Source: an uncultured Gallionellaceae bacterium
GTDB lineage: Bacteria > Pseudomonadota > Gammaproteobacteria > Burkholderiales > Gallionellaceae
NCBI GenBank assembly: GCA_903847155.1
Contig: CAINCU010000028.1
Location: 203,205-267,204, forward strand
Reading direction: 5' to 3'
DNA: 64,000 bases
In this document: positions 42,986 through 53,054 of the stretch, one piece after another
Numbering within the stretch: position 1 is the first letter of the stretch
Layout: each line of letters opens with the position of its first letter
The notes under the pieces: model-generated
Seen by the model: only the letters and a program-made list of their open reading frames with translations
Told to the model about the DNA's origin: nothing
Databases searched by the model: none
Program-made: the position numbers and the translations under genes

Positions 42986-43798
42986 ATGTCGAACCAAGCG
43001 CTACTTCTGCTCACATTTGCCCTCTATACCGTCCTGGCCATTTTGTTCTGGCGCGCGCAGGCGGCGGGCACTGCCGAACAGCAAAATCGCGGCGCATTGG
43101 GTTTTGCCATCATCGTGCCATTGGCATTGCACGGCTGGCTGCTGTACGACACGCTATTTGTCTGGGGCGCATTGAATCTGGGCTTGGTGTATGCGCTGTC
43201 GCTGATCCTGTGGTTGACGGTGCTGGTGTATTGGCTGGCGCGTTTCTTCTATCCGCTGTCCAGTTTGCTGACCTTGGTATTACCGCTGGCTGCGGTCAGC
43301 ACGGTGTTACCGGCATTCTTCAACGATGTGCATATCCTGTCCCAGCCCGCATCCGGTTTGTTCGACACCCATGTGCTGATGGCGATGCTGGCTTACAGCC
43401 TGTTTACCATCGCGGCGTTACATGCTGCGCTAATCTCATTTGTCGAAAAGCGTCTACATAATGCCAAGATGCCCAATGTATTTCGTAACTTGCCGCCGTT
43501 GCTGACCATGGAATCCCTGTTGTTCCGCGTCATTGGCGTGGGCTTCATGTTGCTGACCATCACCGTGGCTTCCGGCATGTTGTTCTCAGAAAATATCTTC
43601 GGGCACCCTTTGCGCTTTACCCATATGGTCCTGTTCGGAATTGCCTCTTGGGGGGTGTTCGCCGCGCTGCTGCTGGGCCATCATTTCTATGGCTGGCGCG
43701 GCCATACAGCGGTACGCTGGACCTTGAGCGGCTTTGCTTTCCTTGTACTGGCCTATCTGGGCAGCCAATTCGTGCTGGAAGTCTTCCTGCACCGCTAA
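42986..43798 (+). CDS. CcsA/YpjD-like cytochrome c assembly membrane protein
   Basis: Multiple TM helices; FDTHVLMAMLAYSLFTIAALHAALISFVEKRLH, FSENIFGHPLRFTHMVLFGIASWGVF, downstream of divergent ffh. Confidence 0.88.
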   Translation: MSNQALLLLTFALYTVLAILFWRAQAAGTAEQQNRGALGFAIIVPLALHGWLLYDTLFVWGALNLGLVYALSLILWLTVLVYWLARFFYPLSSLLTLVLPLAAVSTVLPAFFNDVHILSQPASGLFDTHVLMAMLAYSLFTIAALHAALISFVEKRLHNAKMPNVFRNLPPLLTMESLLFRVIGVGFMLLTITVASGMLFSENIFGHPLRFTHMVLFGIASWGVFAALLLGHHFYGWRGHTAVRWTLSGFAFLVLAYLGSQFVLEVFLHR

Positions 43799-43818
43799 TC
43801 CGTTTTTAGAAACAATCC

Positions 43819-43849
43819 TTGCCACAATTCTACGAAATATCGTAGAATT
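43819..43849 (+). promoter_or_regulatory. Putative sigma-70 promoter of rpsP operon containing a 10-bp-arm palindrome
   Basis: TTGCCA-N18-TAGAAT with AATTCTACGA-aata-TCGTAGAATT spanning spacer and -10. Confidence 0.55.
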
Positions 43850-43896
43850 CGCGCCCTTTGGCATTGGCCAAATCAATTTTTTATTGGGTAATCACT

Positions 43897-44151
43897 ATGG
43901 TAGTCATTCGTCTTTCTCGCGGTGGTTCGAAGAATCGTCCGTATTACAACGTGGTGGTAGCGGATTCCCGCAATCGTCGTGACGGTCGTTTCATCGAGCG
44001 CATCGGCTTCTACAATCCGCTGGCAGCCGAAGACTCTGAAGGCCTGCGTCTTCAACTGGATCGCGTGACGCACTGGCAAGAGCGCGGCGCACAGTTGAGC
44101 GAAACCGTAGGCCGCTTGGTCAAAAAAGCCGGTGCAGCAGCCAAAGTCTAA
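43897..44151 (+). CDS. rpsP: 30S ribosomal protein S16
   Basis: [41 protein letters not shown]. Confidence 0.98.
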   Translation: MVVIRLSRGGSKNRPYYNVVVADSRNRRDGRFIERIGFYNPLAAEDSEGLRLQLDRVTHWQERGAQLSETVGRLVKKAGAAAKV

Positions 44152-44164
44152 CGAGGCAAGCCCC

Positions 44165-44662
44165 ATGGTCGTCATGGGGAAGGTGGTCGGCGCGCAAGGC
44201 ATTCAAGGTTGGGTGAAGGTGCAGACCTTTACCGAATATCTGGACAGCTTACTCGACTACGACACTTGGTATGTGGGCAGCGAACAGGCTTGGCATCCAA
44301 TGCAAGTGCTGGAAGCGAACGTGCATGGCAAGGTGTTGATCGCCAAGCTGGAAGGCATCCTTGACCGCACTGCCGCCGAAAAATATAAAGGCCAGTTGAT
44401 CGCCGTTCACCGCGCAGATTTGCCGGAGCAGCCTGAAGGCGAATACTACTGGTCTGACTTGGTCGGGCTGTCGGTGGAGAACTTGGCAGGCGAAGCGTTC
44501 GGTATCGTGGATTCGTTGCTGGAAACCGGCGCAAACGATGTGCTGGTGGTTAAAGGCGAGCGCGGTGAGACATTGATGCCGTTCATTGCCAGCGTAATCC
44601 AGCATGTGGATTTAAAGAAGAAATTGATCCAAGTGGATTGGCAGGCGGATTACCTCAAATGA
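44165..44662 (+). CDS. rimM: Ribosome maturation factor RimM
   Basis: [34 protein letters not shown]-like motif, position in operon. Confidence 0.95.
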   Translation: MVVMGKVVGAQGIQGWVKVQTFTEYLDSLLDYDTWYVGSEQAWHPMQVLEANVHGKVLIAKLEGILDRTAAEKYKGQLIAVHRADLPEQPEGEYYWSDLVGLSVENLAGEAFGIVDSLLETGANDVLVVKGERGETLMPFIASVIQHVDLKKKLIQVDWQADYLK

Positions 44663-45431
44663 GGTTTGACGTTGTCACCTTGTTTCCAGAGATGTTCGAC
44701 GCGCTCACCAAATACGGCGTGACGCGACGGGCGGCAGAGCAAGGCAGGTTTCAGTTGCAGACGTGGAATCCGCGCGATTTTACGACCGACAACTACCGCA
44801 CCATTGATGACCGTCCCTACGGTGGCGGGCCTGGAATGGTGATGTTGGCGGAGCCGCTGGAAAAAGCCATCAGCGCAGCGAAAGCAGCGCAGGCCGCCAG
44901 CGGAGCGAAGAAGAGTTGTGTGATCCACCTCTCGCCGCAAGGCAGGCCGCTCACCCATGAAGTGGTGATGGAGTTGCTGGCGCGGGATGAAGGTTTGATA
45001 TTGTTGGCGAGTCGTTACGAGGGCGTGGATGAACGCTTGTTGCGCCAGCAAGTGGATGAAGAGCTTTCCATCGGCGATTACGTGTTGTCCGGTGGCGAGT
45101 TGGCAGCGATGGTGGTGATGGATAGCGTGGTGCGGCAGATCCCCGGCGTATTGGGCGACGACGCATCGGCGCAGCAGGATTCCTTTGTGCAAGGCCTGCT
45201 GGATTGTCCGCACTACACACGGCCTGAGGTTTATAACGGCGAGGGTGTTCCAGACGTGCTGATGTCCGGGCACCACGCCGAGATAGAGAAGTGGCGATTG
45301 AAGCAGTCGTTAATCCGCACTGCGGAACGTCGCCCGGATTTGCTGGCAGTACGCCAGTTGACTAAACAGGAAGCTCGGCTACTGGCAGAGTACCAGCAGG
45401 AACAAGCTTCCGTAAAAGAAAAGGAAACAAA

Positions 45432-45435
<4 letters not shown>
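44659..45435 (+). CDS. trmD: tRNA (guanine37-N1)-methyltransferase
   Basis: [52 protein letters not shown]. Confidence 0.98.
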
Positions 45436-45806
<371 letters not shown>

Positions 45807-45826
45807 GCAGCGATTGTGTGGCAAAG

Positions 45827-45856
45827 AAAACGGGAGCTTCGGCTCCCGTTTTTTAT
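45827..45856 (+). terminator. Rho-independent terminator of rpsP-rplS operon
   Basis: CGGGAGC-TTCG-GCTCCCG followed by TTTTTT. Confidence 0.93.
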
Positions 45857-45874
45857 TTCCGCTATCATGCTTGC

Positions 45875-46336
45875 ATGGACTATCAGGCAATCATTGTTGT
45901 ACCGTTTGGAAAGCTAGGCATCCGCTGCACGGAGGAGGCTTTGCTGGGTATCGAATTCGTCCCGGCAGACACGCCCACGTTGGCTCCGCGCAACGCGTTG
46001 GCATCGGAAGTATGCAGACAGCTGGATGAGTATTTCGCCGATGCGAATTTCTGTTTCGACCTGCCGCTCCAGCTCGACGGCACGGAACACCAGCGCAAAG
46101 TGTGGCAGGCGATGCAGGCCATTCCGCGCGGGCAAACGCAGAGCTACGGCGCGTTGGCTGCGCAGATCGGCTCCAGTGCGCGCGCCGTCGGGCAAGCCTG
46201 CGGCAACAATCCGATTCCTGTCGTTGTGCCCTGCCATCGCGTGGTGAGCAAGGCAGGGCTGGGCGGATTCATGCATCGTGCAGATGTTGCTGCGCTGGAC
46301 ATCAAGCGCTGGTTGTTGGTACATGAACAACACTGA
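45875..46336 (+). CDS. ogt: Methylated-DNA--[protein]-cysteine S-methyltransferase
   Basis: MDYQAIIVVPFGKLGIRC..., IPVVVPCHRVV active site, start placed after the rplS terminator. Confidence 0.92.
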   Translation: MDYQAIIVVPFGKLGIRCTEEALLGIEFVPADTPTLAPRNALASEVCRQLDEYFADANFCFDLPLQLDGTEHQRKVWQAMQAIPRGQTQSYGALAAQIGSSARAVGQACGNNPIPVVVPCHRVVSKAGLGGFMHRADVAALDIKRWLLVHEQH

Positions 46337-47219
46337 CCTGCTCGACGAATTCAGCGATGCGTTATGGCTGGAAGACGGCCTGTCGCGCAACACGCTGGAA
46401 AGCTACCGGCGCGATCTGAACAAATTTGCTGACTGGCTGGCGAAGCAGCGTGGATGCGGCTTGGCGGACGCCACCCATGCCGACATACAGGGCTTCCTCG
46501 CGCATCTGGTGAGCGGAGAAAAAGCCAAGGCCACCTCCACTTCGCGCGCCATTTCCAGCCTCAAACGGCTGTTCCGTTACCTGCTGCGGCAAAATAAAAT
46601 CACCACCGATCCGACCCTTCAAATCGCCACACCCAAGATACCGCGCAGCCTGCCCAAGAGTCTCACCGAACAAGATGTCGAACTGCTGTTGAATGCGCCC
46701 GATGTGGAAACATCGCTCGGCATGCGCGACCGCACCATGCTGGAAGTGCTGTACGCCAGCGGCTTGCGCGTATCCGAGCTGGTCGGACTGAGCGTGGCGC
46801 AGGTGAGTCTGGACATGGGCGTGACGCGCGTAATGGGCAAAGGCAGCAAGGAACGTCTGGTGCCGCTGGGCGAAGAAGCGCTGGACTGGGTCAAGCGCTA
46901 CCTCGCAGATGCCCGTCCTGCCTTGCTTGCGGGGCAGGTCACCGACGCGTTGTTCGTCACCCATAGAGGCGAAGGCATGACGCGGCAGATGTTCTGGTTT
47001 CTCATCAAGAAACACGCCAAACACGGCGGCCTGCACAAACCGCTGTCGCCGCACACCCTGCGCCATGCCTTCGCCACCCACCTGCTCAACCACGGCGCGG
47101 ACCTGCGCGTGGTGCAGATGCTGCTCGGCCATTCGGATATTTCCACCACGCAGATTTACACGCATGTGGCCCGCGAACGTTTGAAGGCGCTGCATGCGAT
47201 GCATCATCCGAGAGGGTGA
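46323..47219 (+). CDS. xerD: Site-specific tyrosine recombinase XerD
   Basis: LYASGLRVSELVGL, KGSKERLVPLG, HTLRHAFATHLLNHGADLRVVQMLLGHSDISTTQIYTHV. Confidence 0.95.
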   Translation: MNNTDLLDEFSDALWLEDGLSRNTLESYRRDLNKFADWLAKQRGCGLADATHADIQGFLAHLVSGEKAKATSTSRAISSLKRLFRYLLRQNKITTDPTLQIATPKIPRSLPKSLTEQDVELLLNAPDVETSLGMRDRTMLEVLYASGLRVSELVGLSVAQVSLDMGVTRVMGKGSKERLVPLGEEALDWVKRYLADARPALLAGQVTDALFVTHRGEGMTRQMFWFLIKKHAKHGGLHKPLSPHTLRHAFATHLLNHGADLRVVQMLLGHSDISTTQIYTHVARERLKALHAMHHPRG

Positions 47220-47327
47220 GCTAGCTAGTTCAACGCGCCAATCTTATTAGTTGTAATACATCACCGCGTGGAGATACCCGTGCCAATTTGCTTGCGACCA
47301 AGGTGTATTTCACAACTCCCCCGCCTG

Positions 47328-48065
47328 TTACTGAAAGTCTCCCCACAGTGTTTGCAGCGCGGCAATTCCCGCAATGGCAGCGGTTTCGGTGCGAAGCACG
47401 CGCGGGCCGAGCAGGATGGGGATGAATCCGGCTTGTTGGGCTAAGTTGGCTTCGTCGTTGGTGAAGCCGCCTTCGGGGCCGATGAGCAGGGTGGCGCGGC
47501 CTTGCGGTTTGGCTTGGGATTGCAGGTTGCTCGCGCCGCCCGGCAGCAGGATGAATTTGCTGCCGGGGGCGTTGCGCATTTCTTTGAGCCATGTGCCGAG
47601 TTCTTGTGGCGCGTGCAGTTGCGGCAGGGTGTTGCGTCCGCTTTGTTCGCAGGCAGAGACGGTGACGTTGCGCCAGTGCTCGGTGCGTTTTTCGGCGCGT
47701 GTGCCGCTGAGTTTTGCCACGCTGCGCTGGGTCTGCACCGGGACGATTTCGGCTGCGCCGAGTTCGGTGGCTTTCTGTACCACCCAGTCCATTTTGTCGC
47801 TGCTGCTCATGGCTTGCGCCAGCACGATGTGCAAGTCGGATTCCGTCTGTCCGATGAAGGTCTGCAAGTTGCCGAGCGTTACGTGCTTGCCCTGGATGGC
47901 GTTGATGGTGGCATCGAGTGCATTGCCCAGTCCGTCGAAGATCTGCACCGCATCGCCCACGCGCAGGCGCAACACACGGCTGGCGTGGTGGGCGGCTTCA
48001 GATGGCAACTCGTAGTTGGTGCTCAGGGGTAGCGGCGGCGGGCAGTAGAATCTTGGCGCGGACAT
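47328..48065 (-). CDS. rsmE: 16S rRNA (uracil1498-N3)-methyltransferase
   Basis: HHASRVLRLRVGD, MDWVVQKATELG, LLIGPEGGFTNDEA, LGPRVLRTETAA. Confidence 0.95.
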   Translation of the reverse strand: MSAPRFYCPPPLPLSTNYELPSEAAHHASRVLRLRVGDAVQIFDGLGNALDATINAIQGKHVTLGNLQTFIGQTESDLHIVLAQAMSSSDKMDWVVQKATELGAAEIVPVQTQRSVAKLSGTRAEKRTEHWRNVTVSACEQSGRNTLPQLHAPQELGTWLKEMRNAPGSKFILLPGGASNLQSQAKPQGRATLLIGPEGGFTNDEANLAQQAGFIPILLGPRVLRTETAAIAGIAALQTLWGDFQ

Positions 48066-48118
48066 GGTGGGTAAAGGGCTGGGGACGGGCGTGATAATAT
48101 AATGCCCAGAATAATAAC

Positions 48119-48141
48119 GGGCATGAATAATATTCATGCCC
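48119..48141. repeat. Perfect 23-bp palindrome
   Basis: GGGCATGAATA-a-TATTCATGCCC. Confidence 0.85.
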
Positions 48142-48258
48142 CAATGATGAGTACGCTATGCCCGTTTCCCCCACCCCAACCCTCCCCCGGAGGGAGAGGG
48201 GGCAAACGAGTTGCTTCGCAAGCTTGTCAATTACTGCTGGTCTTTGGGAGCGAACATC

Positions 48259-48816
48259 ATGGTCAGTCTGCAACCCCCTTTATGTGATTTCGGCTGGAAG
48301 GCGCGTCCGTTCGACCTGTTGGGCGTGGACGGCAAACGTTACACGCTGGAAAATTCGCGCGGCAAGAACGGTCTGCTGGTGATGTTCATCTGCAACCATT
48401 GCCCTTACGTGAAATCCATCCGCGAGCGCATCATCCGTGACACGCGCGAGATGCAACAGCTCGGTATCAACAGCATCGCCATCATGTCCAACGATCCCGC
48501 CGACTATGTGGAGGATTCGTTCGACAACATGAAACTGATCGCGCAGCAATACCACTACCCTTTCCCTTACGTGTGGGACGAGACGCAACAGGTCGCCAAG
48601 GATTACGGCGCTGTATGTACGCCGGATTTTTTCGGCTTCAATGCCAAGCTGGAATTGCAATATCGCGGACGGCTGGATGCCTCGCGCAAGGATGCGGTGG
48701 CAGATGCGCCGCGCGATTTGTTCAATGCCATGCTGCAAGTGGCATTAACCGGACAGGGACCGCGCGAGCAGATCGCCAGCATGGGTTGCTCAATCAAATG
48801 GAAGGCTGAAGCGTGA
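48259..48816 (+). CDS. Thioredoxin-family (AhpC/TSA-like) protein
   Basis: LLGVDGKRYTLENSRGKNGLLVMFICNHCPYVKSI...DETQQVAKDYGAVCTPDFFGF. Confidence 0.9.
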   Translation: MVSLQPPLCDFGWKARPFDLLGVDGKRYTLENSRGKNGLLVMFICNHCPYVKSIRERIIRDTREMQQLGINSIAIMSNDPADYVEDSFDNMKLIAQQYHYPFPYVWDETQQVAKDYGAVCTPDFFGFNAKLELQYRGRLDASRKDAVADAPRDLFNAMLQVALTGQGPREQIASMGCSIKWKAEA

Positions 48817-50186
48817 AGATTCTGATCTTGGGTGCAGGGCAAGTCGGCTCGACAGTGGCAGAAAACCTGGTCGGCGAAGTGAACGACATCACGGTGGTCG
48901 ATTCGGATAGCGAAAAGCTGCGCCTATTGCAGGATCGGCTGGATTTGCGCACGGTGGTTGGCAATGCTGCCCACCCGTCAACGCTGGAACAAGCGGGCAT
49001 CGCCGATGCCGATATGTTGCTGGCAGTGACACAGAGCGATGCCGTCAATCTGGTGGCGTGCAAGCTGGCGGCCAGCCTCTACAACACGCCGACGCGTATC
49101 GCCCGCATCCGCGCCGTCGATTACCTCAAGCGTGAAGAGTTGTTCAACGCGGATAATTTCTGTGTGGATTTTTCCATCTGTCCGGAGCAAATTCTTACCG
49201 AGTACATCACCAAGCTGATTGAGTTTCCCGAAGCGCTGCAAGTGCTGGAGTTTGCCGATGGCAAGGTTTCGCTGGTCGCGGTACGCGCGTTCGAAGGCGG
49301 GCTGCTGGTCGGCAAGCCGCTGAGTTATTTGCGTACCCACATGCCGCAATTCGAGACGCGCGTCGCAGCGATCTTCCGCCACAATCGCGCAATCATTCCC
49401 GAGGGCAGTACCGTGGTGGAGGACGGCGACGAGATTTTCTTCATTGCTGCGTCCGACAATATCCGCCGTGTGTTGAAAGAGATGCGGCGCATGGATAAGC
49501 CTGCCAAGCGGGTGATGATCGTCGGCGGCGGCAACATCGGGCGGCGCTTGGCGAAGGCGCTGGAGCACGACTATCAGGTCAAGCTGATCGAATTCAACAA
49601 GAAGACGTGTCAGGTTCTGGCCGGTGAGTTGACCAACACGCTGGTGTTGAATGGCGACGGCACGGACGAGAAACTGATGCAGCAGGAAAACGTTGAAGAT
49701 GTCGACGTGTTCTGCGCGCTTACCAACGACGATGAAAATAACATCATGTCGGCGCTGTTGGCCAAGCAGGGCGGCGCGCGTAAAGTGCTGGCGCTTATCA
49801 ATCGCAGCGCTTACGTCGATCTGGTGCAGGGCGGCAAGATCGACATCGCGCTGTCTCCGGCGCAAGTCACCATCGGTTCATTGCTGGCTTATGTGCGTCA
49901 GGGCGACGTGGCAGCGGTGCATTCCTTGCGGCGCGGCGCAGCTGAATCGCTGGAACTGGTGGTGCACGGCGACCGCGATTCATCACGCGTGGTCGGACGG
50001 CGCATTGACGAGATTGAATTGCCCAAGGGGGCGACCATAGGTGCGCTGGTGCGCGGCGACAAGGTCATCATGGGGCATCGCGACAAGGTGGTCGAAGCGG
50101 AAGACCATGTGATTGTTTTTGTCGTCGATAAAAAGATGTTGAAGAAGGTCGAGAAACTATTTCAAGTTAGCGTCGGGTTCTTCTGA
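48813..50186 (+). CDS. trkA: Trk system potassium transporter TrkA
   Basis: MKILILGAGQVGSTVAENL and second NAD-binding domain VMIVGGGNIGRRLAKALE; TrkA-C domains. Confidence 0.97.
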   Translation: MKILILGAGQVGSTVAENLVGEVNDITVVDSDSEKLRLLQDRLDLRTVVGNAAHPSTLEQAGIADADMLLAVTQSDAVNLVACKLAASLYNTPTRIARIRAVDYLKREELFNADNFCVDFSICPEQILTEYITKLIEFPEALQVLEFADGKVSLVAVRAFEGGLLVGKPLSYLRTHMPQFETRVAAIFRHNRAIIPEGSTVVEDGDEIFFIAASDNIRRVLKEMRRMDKPAKRVMIVGGGNIGRRLAKALEHDYQVKLIEFNKKTCQVLAGELTNTLVLNGDGTDEKLMQQENVEDVDVFCALTNDDENNIMSALLAKQGGARKVLALINRSAYVDLVQGGKIDIALSPAQVTIGSLLAYVRQGDVAAVHSLRRGAAESLELVVHGDRDSSRVVGRRIDEIELPKGATIGALVRGDKVIMGHRDKVVEAEDHVIVFVVDKKMLKKVEKLFQVSVGFF

Positions 50187-51643
50187 TGAGGCGTTCGCTC
50201 ACGGTTCTCCATGTGCTGGGATTGATGCTGGTGGTGTTCAGTATCAGTTATGTGCTGCCGATTATTACTTCGCTAATCTATGACGACGGTACGCTGTTCG
50301 ATTTTCTGATGGCGATGTTATGGACAGCCGGTGCTGGTGTGTTGCTGTGGATATTGACGCGTCGCTATAAAGGCGAATTGTCCATTCGTCACGGCTATTT
50401 GCTGGTGGTGGCGATGTGGACGGCGATGCCTGCTGTGGCGACACTCCCGCTGTTACTGGTGATCAACGGCTTGTCGTTTACCGGCGCGTATTTCGAGACC
50501 ATGTCCGGCATCACCACCACCGGCGCGACTGTGCTCACCGGGCTGGATAATCTGCCGCCCGCCATTAATCTGTGGCGGCATGAACTAAATTGGATTGGCG
50601 GTATGGGCATCATCGTGCTGGCAGTGGCGGTGTTGCCTTTGCTCGGCATCGGCGGCAGGCAGTTGTTCAAGGCCGAGACGCCGGGCCCGATGAAGGATTC
50701 CGCGCTCACGCCGCGCATCACCGAGACCGCGCGTAACCTGTGGCTGGTGTATGCCGGCATCACGCTGGCCTGCATCGTATCCTTGAGAGTTGTCGGCATG
50801 TCCTGGTTTGACGCGGTCTGTCATGCCTTTGCGGCGATGTCGTTGGGCGGATTTTCCACGCACGACGCCAGCGTCGGCTATTTCAATTCGCCCGCCATCG
50901 AGTTCGTGCTGATCGTGTTCATGCTGATTGCGGCGATGAATTTCGCTACCCATTACCTCGCCTGGCGCGGCAAGAGCCTCAAGGTTTATTTGCATGATGC
51001 TGAGGCCAGGGCCACAGTAGTGCTGATCGTCGGCAGTTGTTTCGGGATAGGCCTATTCCTGTGGTGGCAGGGCACTTATTCGAGTTTTTGGACGGCGTTG
51101 CGTTTCGCCAGTTTCAACCTCGTCTCGGTGGCAACCGACTGCGGCTTTGCCAATGCGGACTTCAACCGCTGGCCCATATTTGCGCCGATGTGGATGTTAT
51201 TGCTGAGTTGTATCGCGGTAAGTTCCGGCTCTACCGGCGGCGGTATCAAAATGATCCGCACGCTGGTGCTGGTAAAACAGGCGGGGCGCGAATTTGTCAA
51301 ACTGCTGCATCCACACGCGATTAACCCCATGAAGATCGGTGGTCAGGTGGTGGCTAATAACATCGTGTTCGCGGTGCTGGGCTTCATTTTTCTGTATTTC
51401 ATCAGCGTCGCAACGCTGACTTTTGCCCTACTGATCAGCGGCCTGGATTTTATTTCTTCCTTTTCGGCGGTCATCGCATGTATCAACAATGCCGGGCCGG
51501 GACTAGGCGCAGTGGGTCCCGCCAGCAATTACCAAAATCTGACCGTATTTCAAACTTGGGTGTGTACCACGGCGATGCTAATCGGCCGATTAGAGATATT
51601 TACTATATTGATCTTGTTCACACCAGCATTCTGGCGCAGATAA
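50186..51643 (+). CDS. trkH: Trk potassium uptake protein TrkH
   Basis: SGITTTGATVLTGLDNLP, WIGGMGIIVLAVAVLPLLGIGG, SSGSTGGGIKMIRTL. Confidence 0.97.
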   Translation: MRRSLTVLHVLGLMLVVFSISYVLPIITSLIYDDGTLFDFLMAMLWTAGAGVLLWILTRRYKGELSIRHGYLLVVAMWTAMPAVATLPLLLVINGLSFTGAYFETMSGITTTGATVLTGLDNLPPAINLWRHELNWIGGMGIIVLAVAVLPLLGIGGRQLFKAETPGPMKDSALTPRITETARNLWLVYAGITLACIVSLRVVGMSWFDAVCHAFAAMSLGGFSTHDASVGYFNSPAIEFVLIVFMLIAAMNFATHYLAWRGKSLKVYLHDAEARATVVLIVGSCFGIGLFLWWQGTYSSFWTALRFASFNLVSVATDCGFANADFNRWPIFAPMWMLLLSCIAVSSGSTGGGIKMIRTLVLVKQAGREFVKLLHPHAINPMKIGGQVVANNIVFAVLGFIFLYFISVATLTFALLISGLDFISSFSAVIACINNAGPGLGAVGPASNYQNLTVFQTWVCTTAMLIGRLEIFTILILFTPAFWRR

Positions 51644-51706
51644 ACACATTGAGCAGAAACGGATAATTGAGGTAGCATCCGCATCTAGCGGGGGACTCAC
51701 TCGGTT

Positions 51707-52150
51707 TTGTGGGGATTCTTAACGTACTTTAGGGTGGTCAAGGTGAGCGAAAGTCTGTCTGGGATAAAGGTCGTGCTCATAGACGATAGCAATACCATAC
51801 GCCGTAGTGGTGAGATTTTTCTATCGCAAGCAGGTGCCAAGGTTGTTCTTGCGGAAGATGGTTTTGACGGGTTGTCTAAAGTAGTGGATAACAAGCCGGA
51901 CATCATTTTTGTAGATGTCATGATGCCGCGTCTGGATGGCTATCAGACATGCGCGCTCATAAAAAATCATCGTGACTTCAAAAGTACACCCGTTGTCATG
52001 CTCACCAGTAAAGACACCCTTTTTGACCGTGCGCGTGGCAAGCTTGTGGGATCTGACCAATATCTAACCAAACCGTTCAGCAAAAAAAGTCTGATCGAGG
52101 CGGTCATCGAACACACTAAACATTATGAGGATGTGAATTATGGCAATTAA
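51707..52150 (+). CDS. pilG: Twitching-motility response regulator PilG
   Basis: Receiver domain (VVLIDDSNTIRRSGEIFL...DIIFVDVMMPRLDGYQTC) and synteny with pilHIJL; true start probably GTG near 51742. Confidence 0.9.
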   Translation: MWGFLTYFRVVKVSESLSGIKVVLIDDSNTIRRSGEIFLSQAGAKVVLAEDGFDGLSKVVDNKPDIIFVDVMMPRLDGYQTCALIKNHRDFKSTPVVMLTSKDTLFDRARGKLVGSDQYLTKPFSKKSLIEAVIEHTKHYEDVNYGN

Positions 52151-52505
52151 AAAAGTACTGGTAGTGGATGACTCTGCAACAGAGCGCCATGTTTTGGGAA
52201 GCTTACTGGAATCGAAAGGTTTTCTGGTGGTCTATGCTGACAGTGGGGAGACGGGTGTTACAAGCGCCAAATCCGAAATGCCTGACCTGATTCTGATGGA
52301 TGTTGTAATGCCCGGGCTGAACGGTTTCCAAGCGACGCGTGCCATCACCCTAGATGAAGCTACCAAGAATATTCCTGTCATCATCTGCACCACCAAGGGC
52401 CAGGAAACTGACAAGATCTGGGGTATGCGCCAAGGCGCTAAAGACTATATTACCAAGCCTGTCAATGCCGAAGAATTGTTGGGCAAAATTGCGGCTCTCG
52501 ACTAA
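52140..52505 (+). CDS. pilH: Twitching-motility response regulator PilH
   Basis: [19 protein letters not shown]...[20 protein letters not shown]...[11 protein letters not shown]. Confidence 0.92.
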   Translation: MAIKKVLVVDDSATERHVLGSLLESKGFLVVYADSGETGVTSAKSEMPDLILMDVVMPGLNGFQATRAITLDEATKNIPVIICTTKGQETDKIWGMRQGAKDYITKPVNAEELLGKIAALD

Positions 52506-52517
52506 TTCTTTCACATC

Positions 52518-53012
52518 ATGTCTAAACGCTTCAATCTGCGCGAATTTCAGCAACAATTGTTGGATCGCCTTCAAGAGCAGAAATCTAGAAGCGCTCAGAT
52601 TTCCACGCTCGGCGTGCAAGTGGGCACTGAGTATTGGTTAGTGGACATGCCAGACATCAGTGAAGTTATGTCTTTACCGATGCTTACTCCAGTTCCTTTG
52701 ACCAAGCCGTGGTATTGCGGGATTGCCAATGTGCGCGGCAATCTTTATAGCATTATCGATTTCGGGCTTTATATGGGGGGCGCTGCGATTTTGCATGAAG
52801 GGCAGAGCAGGGTGATGTTGGTGGGACAGAAATACGCCTTCAATGCCGGATTGCTGGTTTCACGTGTGCTTGGGCTACGCAACTCGACCGAGTGGAAGCA
52901 TATTGAGCAAGATGGCATGAATCTGTTGCAAGATGAGCACGGTCAACTTTGGCACAAACTGGATGTCCCAGCCCTTCTAGGGCAGGCAGATTTTCTGCAA
53001 ATTGGTATTTAA
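52518..53012 (+). CDS. pilI: CheW-like protein PilI
   Basis: CheW-like motifs (PWYCGIANVRGNLYSIIDF) and synteny. Confidence 0.9.
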   Translation: MSKRFNLREFQQQLLDRLQEQKSRSAQISTLGVQVGTEYWLVDMPDISEVMSLPMLTPVPLTKPWYCGIANVRGNLYSIIDFGLYMGGAAILHEGQSRVMLVGQKYAFNAGLLVSRVLGLRNSTEWKHIEQDGMNLLQDEHGQLWHKLDVPALLGQADFLQIGI

Positions 53013-53054
53013 CATTTTCCGTAAAGCAGCCCCGTTTGGGGGAGGAGAAATAAC

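Noticed and set aside
47260-47310. Possible fifth copy of the intergenic repeat (gcgtggagatacccgtgccaatttgc)
   Set aside because: Only a short gapped similarity to copies B and C; cannot be separated from chance by eye.
48978-49865. 295-aa minus-strand ORF opposite trkA
   Set aside because: Shadow ORF antisense to TrkA.
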